Origin: Phocaeicola_A sp036804505
Lineage (GTDB): Bacteria; Bacteroidota; Bacteroidia; Bacteroidales; Bacteroidaceae
Assembly (NCBI GenBank): GCA_036804505.1
Contig: DAIRSI010000018.1
Span: 1 to 64,000 of the forward strand
DNA: 64,000 bases
Direction of reading: 5' to 3'
Both the position numbers and the translations under genes were made by a program. This document shows, piece by piece, positions 34,082-43,233 of this stretch. The notes under the pieces were generated by a model, which ran no database searches, was not told the DNA's origin, and saw only the letters and a list, made by a program, of their open reading frames with translations. Within the stretch, counting starts at the first letter, position 1; each line of letters begins with the position of its first letter.

Positions 34082-34495
34082 ATGGAAGAATTGATAAAGC
34101 GTCTTCATCAGGAAAACTGTTCCTGTGTAATCAGTAATCACGGAACGATACGTTCCTTTCATCTTCGGGGCGTAGCCGATTTGTATGATTTGTTGTGTAA
34201 TGAACCCGATTTCCTTCAGGGAGCCTCTATCGCCGATAAGGTGGTAGGCAAGGCTGCTGCCGCTTTGATGATTCTGGGCGGAGTGGAATCCCTTCATGCC
34301 GATATCATCAGCGATTTGGCTTTGGATTTGCTACGACAGAAGAATATGAAAGTGGAGTACGATCTTTCCGTGCCTCATATCATCAATCGTACGCAAACAG
34401 ATTGGTGTCCGATGGAAAAACTTTGTCTTTCAGAAGCTTCTCCGGAATCCATACGGGTAATTATCCGTGATTTTCTGGAAAGCATGAGAAAGTAG
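34082..34495 (+). CDS. DUF1893 family protein
   Basis: 137 residues with the family blocks KVVGKAAAALMILGGV (about 54-69), HADIISDLALDLLRQKNM and the terminal IINRTQTDWCPMEKL with an invariant-looking Cys. The fold is related to cytidine deaminases in the one solved member I recall (TM1506), but the catalytic zinc motif is not obvious here. Function unknown. It is in an operon with the Fe-S aldo-keto reductase, so a redox or nucleotide-related role is possible but unproven. Confidence 0.82.
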   Translation: MEELIKRLHQENCSCVISNHGTIRSFHLRGVADLYDLLCNEPDFLQGASIADKVVGKAAAALMILGGVESLHADIISDLALDLLRQKNMKVEYDLSVPHIINRTQTDWCPMEKLCLSEASPESIRVIIRDFLESMRK

Positions 34496-34594
34496 AGAAC
34501 GTTTTTTACGTTTCAGCATGACAAGGTAAAACCGTCTGATGTTAAATGTTTTGTAAAAAGTAGATAAATATCAACCGTGGTTCAATATATTTAT

Positions 34595-34602
34595 TAATTT
34601 TG
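34595..34602 (+). promoter_or_regulatory. -7 element (TAATTTTG) of the TPR kinase gene
   Basis: Lies 22 bp before the GTG at 34625, consistent with transcription starting just upstream of that codon. Confidence 0.5.
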
Positions 34603-34624
34603 TCATGACTGAAAACATGACGAA

Positions 34625-36535
34625 GTGAAAAACATTTATAAGAAGAGAGTGAGTTGTGCTTTTCTCTGCACAGTAGGATTATTATTGATTCTCTGTATGT
34701 CTGAGGCAAAGGCACAGGCTGCACGGAAAAAAGATACGCTATCCATTCTTTACGAGAATGCGTATAATAACTTTAACAATACCGAGGGATTGAAAGATGC
34801 AGAACGTCTGTTTAAACTCGCGGGAGAGAAAAATAATATTCAGCTACAGGCAAAAGCACTGCTTATCAAAGCCAAATATTATGATGACCATCTGGATAAT
34901 GTAAAGTTTCGAAAGGTGGCTTCAGAAATTATGGACTGGTTGCATGAGAATAAAAGTTACAACGAATACTATCATATCTGGATTTATTCTATCCTTTCAT
35001 ATATAGAAGACAAACGCTATGTAGATGCATTCAATCAGATAAACCGAATGCAGGCTCAGGCTTTGAAAGAAAATGCCCAATATGGCATTCAAGCAAGTTA
35101 TCGCATGATGGGAAATCTGTTCGAAGCCAGACTGGCTTATTCAGAAGCTTTGAAGTTTTTTCAAAAGGAATTGGATTATGCCAAAGAAATAAAGTCTTCT
35201 TCCCTATATTCCTGTTATTTCAACATTGCCAATTGTGAGTATAGTAGGGGACATTACGAACGAGCTCTCAAATATTCCCGTGCCGGACGTTTTCTTTCCG
35301 AACTCCCGGTGGTACTGGTGGCTTTCGATATTCAGGAAGGTATCATATATGGTCTTACCGGTGATTATACGAGGATGGCATTATGTTACAACCGGGTGAA
35401 GGTTTTCAAAAAGAGTTATTTCATGGATCACAAGTTAAGAAGAGAAAGTGATATTTTCGATGTGGTAATCTTGTGGTCACAGAAAGACTTCGATAATGCC
35501 TATAGAAAACTGTCTGCCATGAATGAAAATGATCGTATCCAGCTTTTGCCATTCCATTATAAGAAACAAGGCCGATATGAAGATGCCTTGAAAGCTCAAG
35601 AAAGGCTGACTGTCTATACCGATTCTTTGAACAATATTTCATCCACGCAGGAATTGACCGATTTCGGGATAAGAATGGAAGAGCAGCGGTTACTCCATGA
35701 AAAGCAGATGTTGGCCATGGAGAATGCCAAAATAAGAAGTCAGCAGCAGTATACAATAGCTCTTTGCATTTTCATTATTTTGATTGCCCTTCAAATCTGT
35801 ACGGCTTTGATTATAGCTTATCAGAGAAAGAAAGAAAAAATCATAGAGGCAGAAAGAGATACAAAAGATCGTTTCATACAGGATATGAGTCATGAAATCC
35901 GTACACCTTTGAATGCTATCAACGGGTTTGTATCCGTCATTGTAGAGGGCCAGGTGAATCTGTCGGATGATGAGAAGAACAAGTTTGTGAGTCTCATCAA
36001 AGAGAATACGGAGCAGTTGACTCTGATTCTCGACAATATGCTCAGGCTTTATAGTCTCGAAAGCGGGCATACGATATTCACTTTCTCAGAGGTCAATCCT
36101 TATTCTGTTTGCAGTGAGGCTTTTGGTGCTATCAGGGAATATACTCCCGAAAAAGTGAACATGTGGATGCCGGATTCTCTTCCGAGGGATATTGCCATTA
36201 CCAGTGATGAGGGGCAGTTGGTCAGATTGCTGACCAGTCTTCTTGTAAATTCCTGTCGAAACACAAATGAAGGTGAAATCACAATAGGCTTCAATACAAC
36301 TGAAAATAAAGACTGCATTACTTTTTATGTTCAGGATACGGGTTGTGGTGTGCCTGCTGACAAGTCGGAAGAGATATTCAAACGTTTCGTGAAGCTCAGT
36401 CGGTTTAAACCGGGCATAGGAGTGGGGCTGACTATAGATCGATTGATAGCCAAAGAACTGCATGCCACGCTCAAATTGGATCTCCAATATAAGCATGGCG
36501 CACGGTTCGTATTGATACATCCCTATCAGAGATGA
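34625..36535 (+). CDS. TPR-containing sensor histidine kinase (GTG start)
   Basis: 636 residues. The only sensible start is GTG at 34625: the nearer ATG at 34618 stops after three codons, and the GTG leads straight into a basic plus hydrophobic signal peptide (about 1-29). A periplasmic TPR array follows (about 35-340, with ARLAYSEALKFFQKELDYA and SRGHYERALKYSRAGRF). Membrane helix about 378-400 (IALCIFIILIALQICTALII). HisKA has His423 in DMSHEIRTPLNAI; the HATPase has LLTSLLVNSCRNTNEG, DTGCGVP and GIGVGLTID. No receiver domain. It is the active counterpart of the pseudokinase at 31227 and converges with the 36539 gene, 3 bp away. Confidence 0.92.
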   Translation: MKNIYKKRVSCAFLCTVGLLLILCMSEAKAQAARKKDTLSILYENAYNNFNNTEGLKDAERLFKLAGEKNNIQLQAKALLIKAKYYDDHLDNVKFRKVASEIMDWLHENKSYNEYYHIWIYSILSYIEDKRYVDAFNQINRMQAQALKENAQYGIQASYRMMGNLFEARLAYSEALKFFQKELDYAKEIKSSSLYSCYFNIANCEYSRGHYERALKYSRAGRFLSELPVVLVAFDIQEGIIYGLTGDYTRMALCYNRVKVFKKSYFMDHKLRRESDIFDVVILWSQKDFDNAYRKLSAMNENDRIQLLPFHYKKQGRYEDALKAQERLTVYTDSLNNISSTQELTDFGIRMEEQRLLHEKQMLAMENAKIRSQQQYTIALCIFIILIALQICTALIIAYQRKKEKIIEAERDTKDRFIQDMSHEIRTPLNAINGFVSVIVEGQVNLSDDEKNKFVSLIKENTEQLTLILDNMLRLYSLESGHTIFTFSEVNPYSVCSEAFGAIREYTPEKVNMWMPDSLPRDIAITSDEGQLVRLLTSLLVNSCRNTNEGEITIGFNTTENKDCITFYVQDTGCGVPADKSEEIFKRFVKLSRFKPGIGVGLTIDRLIAKELHATLKLDLQYKHGARFVLIHPYQR

Positions 36536-36538
36536 CTT

Positions 36539-39500
36539 TTAAGCAGGAGTGATATCGGCAACGTTACCTGTACGTTTCAGCACGCCCCATGTCTGAAGTT
36601 CACCCTTGAGAGCTTTCTTATAGCTCTTGAATAGCACTACGTACATGATCCACCGGTAGCAGAAACGCTGTGGAATAATCCAGAAAAGCTTCAGAAGGGA
36701 TTCCCTTTCGAAGATATAGGCCATTACAGATATGCTGGCATCTACAATCATGAATATCAGATAGTAAATGAATATTTTTGCTGCATTACCCGAAAACAAT
36801 CCGATAATCATGAACAAATCGGCCAGAGGGGAGAATGTCGGAATAATGAACTGGAAGATTAGCATGTTTGGCATGGCCCAGAAGCCCAATGCTTTGTACT
36901 TTTTCACGAAGAGTGTATCTCGATGCTTCCAGAATGTCTGCATGACTCCGAAACTCCAGCGCGTACGCTGTTTCACAAATTGTTTTATCTTTTCAGGCGC
37001 TTCGGTCATGGCAATGGCATGATTTTCGTTTTCAACGATGAATCCGGCCCTTAGAATACGGATGGTCAGGTCACAATCCTCTGCCAGTGTATCGGTAGTG
37101 AGTCCTCCGGCGGCTTCAATGGCCGATTTTCTGAAACATCCGATAGCACCCGGAACTACAGTAATCGCATTGATATTCGAATAGGCCAACCGGTCGAAAT
37201 TCTGACTGGTTGTATATTCTATGGCTTGCCATTTTGTGAGCATGTTGATTTGGTTGCCTACTTTCACATTGCCTGCTACAGCCCCTATGTCTTCACTGCC
37301 TTCACGAAGGAAATGCATCATGAGGATGGAAACTGCATTCGGATACAGTTTGGTATCGGCATCGATACATACCAGATAGTCTGCGCCGGTATGATCTATA
37401 CCATAGTTCAGAGCCGATGCTTTTCCACCGTTGGGTTTTGTCAGTATTCTTATTTTTTCATTGTCCGACAGAGCCTCGCATACGCGTTTGTAAGTATCGT
37501 CCTTGCTGCCGTCGTCCACAAAGATGATATTGAAATTAGGATAATCTTGTTTCAACAGGTTCTTCAGCGAAGATACGGCGTTCACTTCCTCGTTGTAGGC
37601 TGGCACGATGATGGAAACCAAAGGAGCATTTTTGAGCAGATTCTTGTCGAATGCCAGTTCTTTATCCTTCCGTTTTTCCCGGATGGTAAGCACTAGCATG
37701 AAAATCAACCTTCCCATGCCTAGAATGATGAAGATGATGAAGAGTGCGGTGAGGAAATTAGTGATGTCATATACGATTTCTGCCAAAGCCAGATTGGCTT
37801 GCATCATATAGTATTCCTTTCCTTTTGGAATGTCTGGCATCAGCATGGTCTTTTTCTCTCCGAGTATATTATCCAGAGTAGTAAAGGTGTAACCTCTTTC
37901 TTTGAAGTACTTGATGATTCTGGGCAAGGCTTTTACCGTTTCTGCACGTGTGTCTCCTCCGGCATCATGAAGCAGAATGATATGCCCTCTTCCTTGTTCC
38001 ACTTGCTTGATGACTCTTTTTACTATTTCGTCTGCTTTGATACCCACTTGCCAGTCTTCAGGGTCAATGGTTTCGCCTACGTCGAGATAATTCTGCTGTC
38101 GGGCCAATATGACCGGAAGAATTTCTTCCAGACTGGCCGGTTCACTATCCGCATTATACGGTGCGCGGAACAGGATTGTACTGTGTCCTGTGATGCATTC
38201 AATGAGCAGTCGGGTGAGTCGGAGTTCAATGTATGTTCTTTCCGGCGTGTTTTTCGCTACATTTCTATGGGTGAAGGTGTGATTTCCTATCAGGTGTCCT
38301 TCATTATAAATACGCTTGATGAGTGGCAGATTCTTTTCAGCTTGCAGTCCTACAACAAAGAATGCTGCATGGACGTGGTTCTTGGCCAGAATATCAAGAA
38401 TTTTCGGCGTGTAAGTTTCATCGGGTCCGTCATCGAAAGTGAGTAGCAATTGCTTGTCCTCCGCTTCTCCGTATTTGTGAATCTGGTAGCTGCTTGGAAT
38501 CTTGATGTATTGTTCTTCCGCAATCAGCATGTTTGTACTGTCTATCTCTGTTTTTATCTTTCCAGGATGTGGAGTATTCAAGACATCCAATACTTCACCG
38601 TCGCCCACGTAATCTACATCGTTGACTATTTTGACATCTTCCAGTTCTTTCTTGCTGATTTTGGACACTGCATTTTTCTGCAGGTCTTTTCTGTAAAATT
38701 TCCAGAGTCTGCTGTCTTCACTACCCAAGCGCCATACGGCAAATCCTGCCAGACCATACTCGGCTCCGAAGCGCATCGTGTTGAAGTGGGTTGCCGCATC
38801 TGTGAAGTAAACCTGATGTACAATATTTCGTCCGTCTTTATAGGCGTAGTTTAGATTATATGTATTATTGTCGAAGGCGATGGTCGAACCGCTGGCTGTT
38901 GCTCTCGAAAGGGCTTGCTGATAAGTAAGGTTGGGGTTTGCATTGGCAGAAGCCGGCCAGTCATAGCCGAATGCTCCCAAACCAAGTACAATTTTTTCAG
39001 GTGATACTTTCTTTGCCAGATCGTCCACGGTAGCTTCAATCCATTTCTGTGAACTGATAGGGCCCGGATCACTTGTAGAAGAATACTCATCATAAGCCAT
39101 GAGAAACAGATAATCATTGTATTTTGCAAGTTCCTTGATGTCATAGTCCTCATTGAAAGGCATGATATCTTGTGTGACGAGCAAACCATTGGCATGGAAA
39201 ACATCAGCCAATTCTTTTATGAACAAAGTGAGGTACTCATTGCTGTTTTCATTCAAGTCCTCAAAGTCTATGTTGATGCCGATAAACTTGTTTTTCAGGC
39301 ATTCCTTCAGCACATGATTAATGATGACCATACGCTTGCCCGGATTGTGCAGGATACGGCCGATGGCATCCGAACGGAACTCCCTGTCGAAATTGTTGCT
39401 TAGAATAGGCATGATGGGGATTCCACTCTTCTTCATCAGGTTAAATCCTTCTGTATCTACATTTGTCTTCAACTGGTCAGTATTCGGGTCGATAAAGAAC

Positions 39501-39964
39501 CATTCCGGAATAATCAGGTTCAGGTTGTGAATATTCCTTTTCAGAGAGAAGTAGGACTGAGGATCCCATGCTACATAGAAAGCCGAGCGGATACCTGCCG
39601 GAAATTTATCCCAGCTGTCTATGCATTTCTCCGTCAAAACACTTTCTTTAACCTGAAATCGCTTGTATTTTTTTAGTTTGGCTTTCTTTTCCTGGGCATA
39701 GTTGGAATGAATTTTTCTTTCGGTAATATAGGATCGGAAACCTTTGTATTCTTTTGAAATCTTGTTTTCCTGCAAAAAAGGTTTGGAAGCAGTCACCACG
39801 CTTCGGTAATCTTGTTTGAAGGGAAGATTTGGAATTCGGTCAATAACGAGCATTAGAATGAGGGCAGCGAAGAGGATTCCTATGATAAATAGGACAAATC
39901 TCATGCTCCATTTGAATCTTTTCCATCTGGAGGTGCTGTCAGTTTGAAAAATTTGTTTATCCAT
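36539..39964 (-). CDS. GH18 - polysaccharide deacetylase - GT2 membrane fusion protein
   Basis: 1141 residues carrying three enzymes. Membrane helix about 22-42. A GH18-like domain (about 120-435) has INIDFEDLNE, with Asp233 and Glu235 at the catalytic DxE. A NodB/CE4 deacetylase (about 500-700) has Asp511-Asp512 (TFDDGPD), His562 and His566 (NHTFTH), RAPYN (600-604) and LLHD (665-667). Membrane helices at about 735-760 precede a processive GT2 synthase with VDDGS, CIDADTK, TLAEDCD (959-965) and QRTRW (999-1003), then three or four further helices. The parts correspond to the PNAG enzymes PgaB and PgaC joined with a hydrolase, so synthesis, deacetylation and trimming of a beta-linked GlcNAc-like polymer is the best guess. 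Polymer identity is inferred. Confidence 0.93.
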   Translation of the reverse strand: MDKQIFQTDSTSRWKRFKWSMRFVLFIIGILFAALILMLVIDRIPNLPFKQDYRSVVTASKPFLQENKISKEYKGFRSYITERKIHSNYAQEKKAKLKKYKRFQVKESVLTEKCIDSWDKFPAGIRSAFYVAWDPQSYFSLKRNIHNLNLIIPEWFFIDPNTDQLKTNVDTEGFNLMKKSGIPIMPILSNNFDREFRSDAIGRILHNPGKRMVIINHVLKECLKNKFIGINIDFEDLNENSNEYLTLFIKELADVFHANGLLVTQDIMPFNEDYDIKELAKYNDYLFLMAYDEYSSTSDPGPISSQKWIEATVDDLAKKVSPEKIVLGLGAFGYDWPASANANPNLTYQQALSRATASGSTIAFDNNTYNLNYAYKDGRNIVHQVYFTDAATHFNTMRFGAEYGLAGFAVWRLGSEDSRLWKFYRKDLQKNAVSKISKKELEDVKIVNDVDYVGDGEVLDVLNTPHPGKIKTEIDSTNMLIAEEQYIKIPSSYQIHKYGEAEDKQLLLTFDDGPDETYTPKILDILAKNHVHAAFFVVGLQAEKNLPLIKRIYNEGHLIGNHTFTHRNVAKNTPERTYIELRLTRLLIECITGHSTILFRAPYNADSEPASLEEILPVILARQQNYLDVGETIDPEDWQVGIKADEIVKRVIKQVEQGRGHIILLHDAGGDTRAETVKALPRIIKYFKERGYTFTTLDNILGEKKTMLMPDIPKGKEYYMMQANLALAEIVYDITNFLTALFIIFIILGMGRLIFMLVLTIREKRKDKELAFDKNLLKNAPLVSIIVPAYNEEVNAVSSLKNLLKQDYPNFNIIFVDDGSKDDTYKRVCEALSDNEKIRILTKPNGGKASALNYGIDHTGADYLVCIDADTKLYPNAVSILMMHFLREGSEDIGAVAGNVKVGNQINMLTKWQAIEYTTSQNFDRLAYSNINAITVVPGAIGCFRKSAIEAAGGLTTDTLAEDCDLTIRILRAGFIVENENHAIAMTEAPEKIKQFVKQRTRWSFGVMQTFWKHRDTLFVKKYKALGFWAMPNMLIFQFIIPTFSPLADLFMIIGLFSGNAAKIFIYYLIFMIVDASISVMAYIFERESLLKLFWIIPQRFCYRWIMYVVLFKSYKKALKGELQTWGVLKRTGNVADITPA

Positions 39965-40002
39965 ACACTTTTATTTAGTTTCAAACACTTAACTGAAATT
40001 GC

Positions 40003-40010
40003 GCAAAGAT
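40003..40010 (-). promoter_or_regulatory. -7 element (TATCTTTG) of the GH18-CE4-GT2 gene
   Basis: Reads TATCTTTG on the minus strand, about 39 bp before the ATG at 39964; no clear -33 match. Confidence 0.5.
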
Positions 40011-40106
40011 AGACAATTTCTTTGATTATTTTTTTTAAGTTTCTGATAAAAAAAGTGTAACGTTTATCATTTATTATTTTTGTATGAAAAGATATATTAA
40101 AGAGAT

Positions 40107-40571
40107 CTAGTCAGACTGTACCACCCGCTTGAAGATACTGTGCATTTCATTGCCTTTGTCACCTTGGCTCAGAATCAGTTGGGAATCAGTGAGCGAAGTT
40201 ACTTTTAATGTATGTTCCCATGTTTGGGCTTGTTCACTTCTTGTATAATATATGGCTGGATATGTAATGGTTACGGTCTTTTTTGAGTAGTTACATTGAT
40301 AGGTGCCTGTGATAGTTTGATGGCTCACTCCCCCGAAATCGGATGATGATACGGTGACTGTTCCGTCTTTTGCGAAATCGTAAGAATCTACTCCTCCATC
40401 TATAGAAAAATCCTGTGGAGACATTTTCTTTCCATTGTGATACATTTCATATCCTGTACTTACCCATTTGCCCGTCAGTTGATTCATGTCGACTGTGTAG
40501 TCATCGTCTTTACAGGACGTCGTAATCAGGCATAGCAACAACGCAAACCCAAGAAATAATTGTTTTTTCAT
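40107..40571 (-). CDS. Small lipocalin-like lipoprotein
   Basis: 154 residues. Signal peptide with lipobox ITTSC; Cys20 is the lipidation site, followed by KDDD, a run of acidic residues often linked to surface export in Bacteroides lipoproteins. The mature part is beta-rich with LTGKWVSTGYEMYHNGKK and GTYQCNYSKKTVTITYP, resembling the lipocalin-like families of this phylum. I recognise no binding residues. It stands alone between larger genes and its role is unknown. Confidence 0.8.
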   Translation of the reverse strand: MKKQLFLGFALLLCLITTSCKDDDYTVDMNQLTGKWVSTGYEMYHNGKKMSPQDFSIDGGVDSYDFAKDGTVTVSSSDFGGVSHQTITGTYQCNYSKKTVTITYPAIYYTRSEQAQTWEHTLKVTSLTDSQLILSQGDKGNEMHSIFKRVVQSD

Positions 40572-40645
40572 GTTTCAGAGATTTTAAGTGTATATTTCCA
40601 AGATGCAGAAAATCTCTGGATACTGCACATGAACTATTTAAAAAA

Positions 40646-41200
40646 CTATATTTTTTTGATTACATGTGCCGGATTCCCTACAGCCACACAATTATCGGGA
40701 ATATCTTTTACTACTACGCTTCCGGCGCCAATGACCACATTATTCCCTATGGTGACCCCCGGACAGATGGTCACACCTCCTCCAATCCATACATTATCAC
40801 CTATGGTTACAGGCTCGGCCCATTCCGTCTGCTTGTTTCTTTCCTCCGCATCCAGCGGATGGCAAGCCGTGTAAATACCCACATTGGGCCCTATGAAGGC
40901 ATGACTGCCAATGCGTACCTGGGCTTCATCGAGCACGGTAAATCCGAAATTGGAAAAGAAATCTTCTCCTATTTCTATGTTGCTTCCGTAATCACAGTAA
41001 AAAGGCTGTAGTATAAGAAAACGCTCACCTGTTTTTCTAAGTAACTTTTTAATCAAAGCGGTTCTTTCTTCTCTCATGGAAGGACGCAGGTTGTTATATT
41101 CCCATATCAAATCTTTTGTGGCATTCAGTTTTCTAATCAATTCTTCATCGGCTGCATAATAGGGTTCTCCGTTCAGCATCTTTCTTTCTTCTTTGTTCAT
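40646..41200 (-). CDS. Maltose/galactoside O-acetyltransferase-like hexapeptide protein
   Basis: 184 residues. An N-terminal Mac domain (about 5-60, MLNGEPYYAADEELI, the maltose-acetyltransferase signature) precedes a left-handed beta-helix with hexapeptide repeats (about 72-183, FYCDYGSNIEIGEDF, GPNVGIYTACHPLDAEER, VWIGGGVTICPGVTIGNNVV). The His in TACHPLD is the expected catalytic base. These enzymes move acetyl from acetyl-CoA to a sugar hydroxyl. Nearby polysaccharide genes make a sugar acceptor plausible, though the exact one is unknown. Confidence 0.94.
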   Translation of the reverse strand: MNKEERKMLNGEPYYAADEELIRKLNATKDLIWEYNNLRPSMREERTALIKKLLRKTGERFLILQPFYCDYGSNIEIGEDFFSNFGFTVLDEAQVRIGSHAFIGPNVGIYTACHPLDAEERNKQTEWAEPVTIGDNVWIGGGVTICPGVTIGNNVVIGAGSVVVKDIPDNCVAVGNPAHVIKKI

Positions 41201-41229
41201 GTAACTGCTTATGATTAGACATCTATAAA

Positions 41230-43002
41230 TTATATATCGATTGCATTTTCATTTTGTATATAGGTTTGTTCTCTCACCAGATTTCCTTTCAACACGAAAG
41301 TCTCTTCTTTCGGGGAAAGGGGTTCGGACATTTCGCAGGGAATCCAGAACCAGAAAGTGGAGCCTTTTCCTTTTTCTGATTCCACTCCTATTTTTCCGTT
41401 CATTTTCTTGATGATTTCACGGCAGATAGACAAACCTAGACCCGCTCCGGGAATAAAAGAATCTACTTTCTCAAAACGGTCGAAGATTCGCTGCTGGTCA
41501 GCTTTGTCAATGCCTATGCCGGTATCGGTCACCGAAACGTACAATCCGTTGTCTCTTTTGCTATAGTCCAGCTTGATACTGCCGCTTTTTGTAAATTTGT
41601 CGGCATTCTTCAAATAGGTTGAAGTAATTTCACGTACTCTTCTTTCATCCGTATTGACAATATAGTCTGCGGGGCAGTGACAAATCAGGTCTACTCCGTT
41701 GTGCAGGTGTAAACGGTGTATTTCGGCTATTTCTTTGAATAGACTATATACAGAGAACTGCTTGTTTTTCAAATTGATATATCCCGATTCTATTTCGGAG
41801 AGATTGATAATGTCGTCAATAATATTAAGCAATTGTTCCGTATTGGATTTGATGATGTTCTGGAACGTTTCCCTGTCATCATTCGAAATGTTTTCTGAAA
41901 GCAGGTTGGAGAACCCAAGAATGGAATTCAATGGAGTACGTATTTCGTGGCTCATGTTTGCTAGAAAAGCAGTTTTCAGCTTGTTGGACATTTCCGCCTT
42001 GTCACGAAGATCGGACATTTCCTTCATTGTTTTTTTCCATTCACTGATGTTTCTGCACAGGCATACATAACTGTTTATTTCATTTTGTGTACCGAATTCG
42101 AAAGCCGAAGCGTTGATGTCAAGCCATTCGTATTTGTCTGTTCCGGGTTCGAACTGATATCTGAATTCTGTATGAGCACGTTCCACTTGATGTCCGTCGA
42201 GTATTTGCTTGAAAGAGTTGGCACTGTCTATATCCTCCGGGTGCACACAGCTCCAGAATAGATTGAAAGGAATGACACGGTCCGGATTGTCGCCGCTTTG
42301 ATCCAAAAGAGTGATGGTGTGCGAACCGGAATTATAGTGGATAATATATATTTTGTTAAGAGTCAGGACAAACGAACTTTTCTGTCGGAACAGATTTATT
42401 TTTTCTTTCATCTCATGCATTTGGTTCTGTTTTTGACAAATGCCCAAATAGCTTTTTACTGTTCCGTCTTTATTTATTTCATATTCGTAAATGTCATTGT
42501 ATTGCCAAGAATACTCCTTAGCCTTTGGAAACATGTAGCGGTACTCACAAACGTAATGATCAATCCTGCGTCCATCCATAATTTCTTCCAGTTTCATGGC
42601 AGCAGAGATATCGTCCGGGTGAACGCGTGAAAAATACTCCTTAATCGTAAAGTGTCTGAATTCTTCGTCACCGGTATCTTTCCAGCGGATGAATATTTTT
42701 TTCTTTACGTCAAATTGCATGATCGTCACATTGGTTGCTTTTGTGAGGTGACTGATTTTATTTCTGAACGATCTTTGTTCTTCAATCCCGTCTTTCTTGT
42801 TCTTTATGAAAAGGGAAAAAGTTGATATAAATCCGATTGCAAGCAGAATAAACAGGATGGAAAGGGCTTGCAGACAAATCTTCAAGGTGCTTTCATTAGC
42901 ATTTTGGAGGATTGCTGTATGTAGTATTAAGACAAATATGCCAAAAATACACAATAAAATAAAGGATACAACAAACGTCTTTTTACTTAAGTTTTTAACC
43001 AT
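41230..43002 (-). CDS. Membrane sensor histidine kinase with two PAS domains
   Basis: 590 residues. Two N-terminal membrane helices (about 9-31 and 42-64) with almost no periplasmic loop, so sensing is probably cytoplasmic. Two PAS-fold units follow (about 80-190 and 195-315); each has the PAS3-like pattern (RVHPDDISAAMKL, SCVHPEDIDSANSF and a YR-x-x-x-P strand). HisKA with His352 (NMSHEIRTPLNSI) and HATPase with REITSTYLKNADKFTKSG, DTGIGID and GAGLGLSICREII. No receiver. The cognate regulator is not in this window. The gene is apparently monocistronic. Confidence 0.93.
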   Translation of the reverse strand: MVKNLSKKTFVVSFILLCIFGIFVLILHTAILQNANESTLKICLQALSILFILLAIGFISTFSLFIKNKKDGIEEQRSFRNKISHLTKATNVTIMQFDVKKKIFIRWKDTGDEEFRHFTIKEYFSRVHPDDISAAMKLEEIMDGRRIDHYVCEYRYMFPKAKEYSWQYNDIYEYEINKDGTVKSYLGICQKQNQMHEMKEKINLFRQKSSFVLTLNKIYIIHYNSGSHTITLLDQSGDNPDRVIPFNLFWSCVHPEDIDSANSFKQILDGHQVERAHTEFRYQFEPGTDKYEWLDINASAFEFGTQNEINSYVCLCRNISEWKKTMKEMSDLRDKAEMSNKLKTAFLANMSHEIRTPLNSILGFSNLLSENISNDDRETFQNIIKSNTEQLLNIIDDIINLSEIESGYINLKNKQFSVYSLFKEIAEIHRLHLHNGVDLICHCPADYIVNTDERRVREITSTYLKNADKFTKSGSIKLDYSKRDNGLYVSVTDTGIGIDKADQQRIFDRFEKVDSFIPGAGLGLSICREIIKKMNGKIGVESEKGKGSTFWFWIPCEMSEPLSPKEETFVLKGNLVREQTYIQNENAIDI

Positions 43003-43125
43003 CCCTATATTATACTTAGTTAAGCAAAAATAATCGTTTCATTGGTACCAACAAAATATTTGAACTGTTTTTTAATAATTTGGATGGAAAATATTTTTTT
43101 TATCTTTTATTTGATAGAAAAAATA

Positions 43126-43199
43126 GAAGATAAGTTAGGTTCTTGTATAAAAAATGAACTTGTTCATTTTGTTCTGCTCTCGACTTGCATTATCTTTGT
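43126..43199 (+). repeat. Promoter-bearing repeat, copy C
   Basis: Same element as at 29769 and 29853. The dyad is AAAATGAAC (43151-43159), TT, GTTCATTTT (43162-43170), perfect over nine base pairs. The promoter is TTTG 43168-43171, 19 bp, TATCTTTG 43191-43198, reading toward the pseudouridine synthase gene 35 bp away. Confidence 0.82.
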
Positions 43200-43233
43200 A
43201 CCCGAAAATGGTATGAACCACAAATAAATAAGG

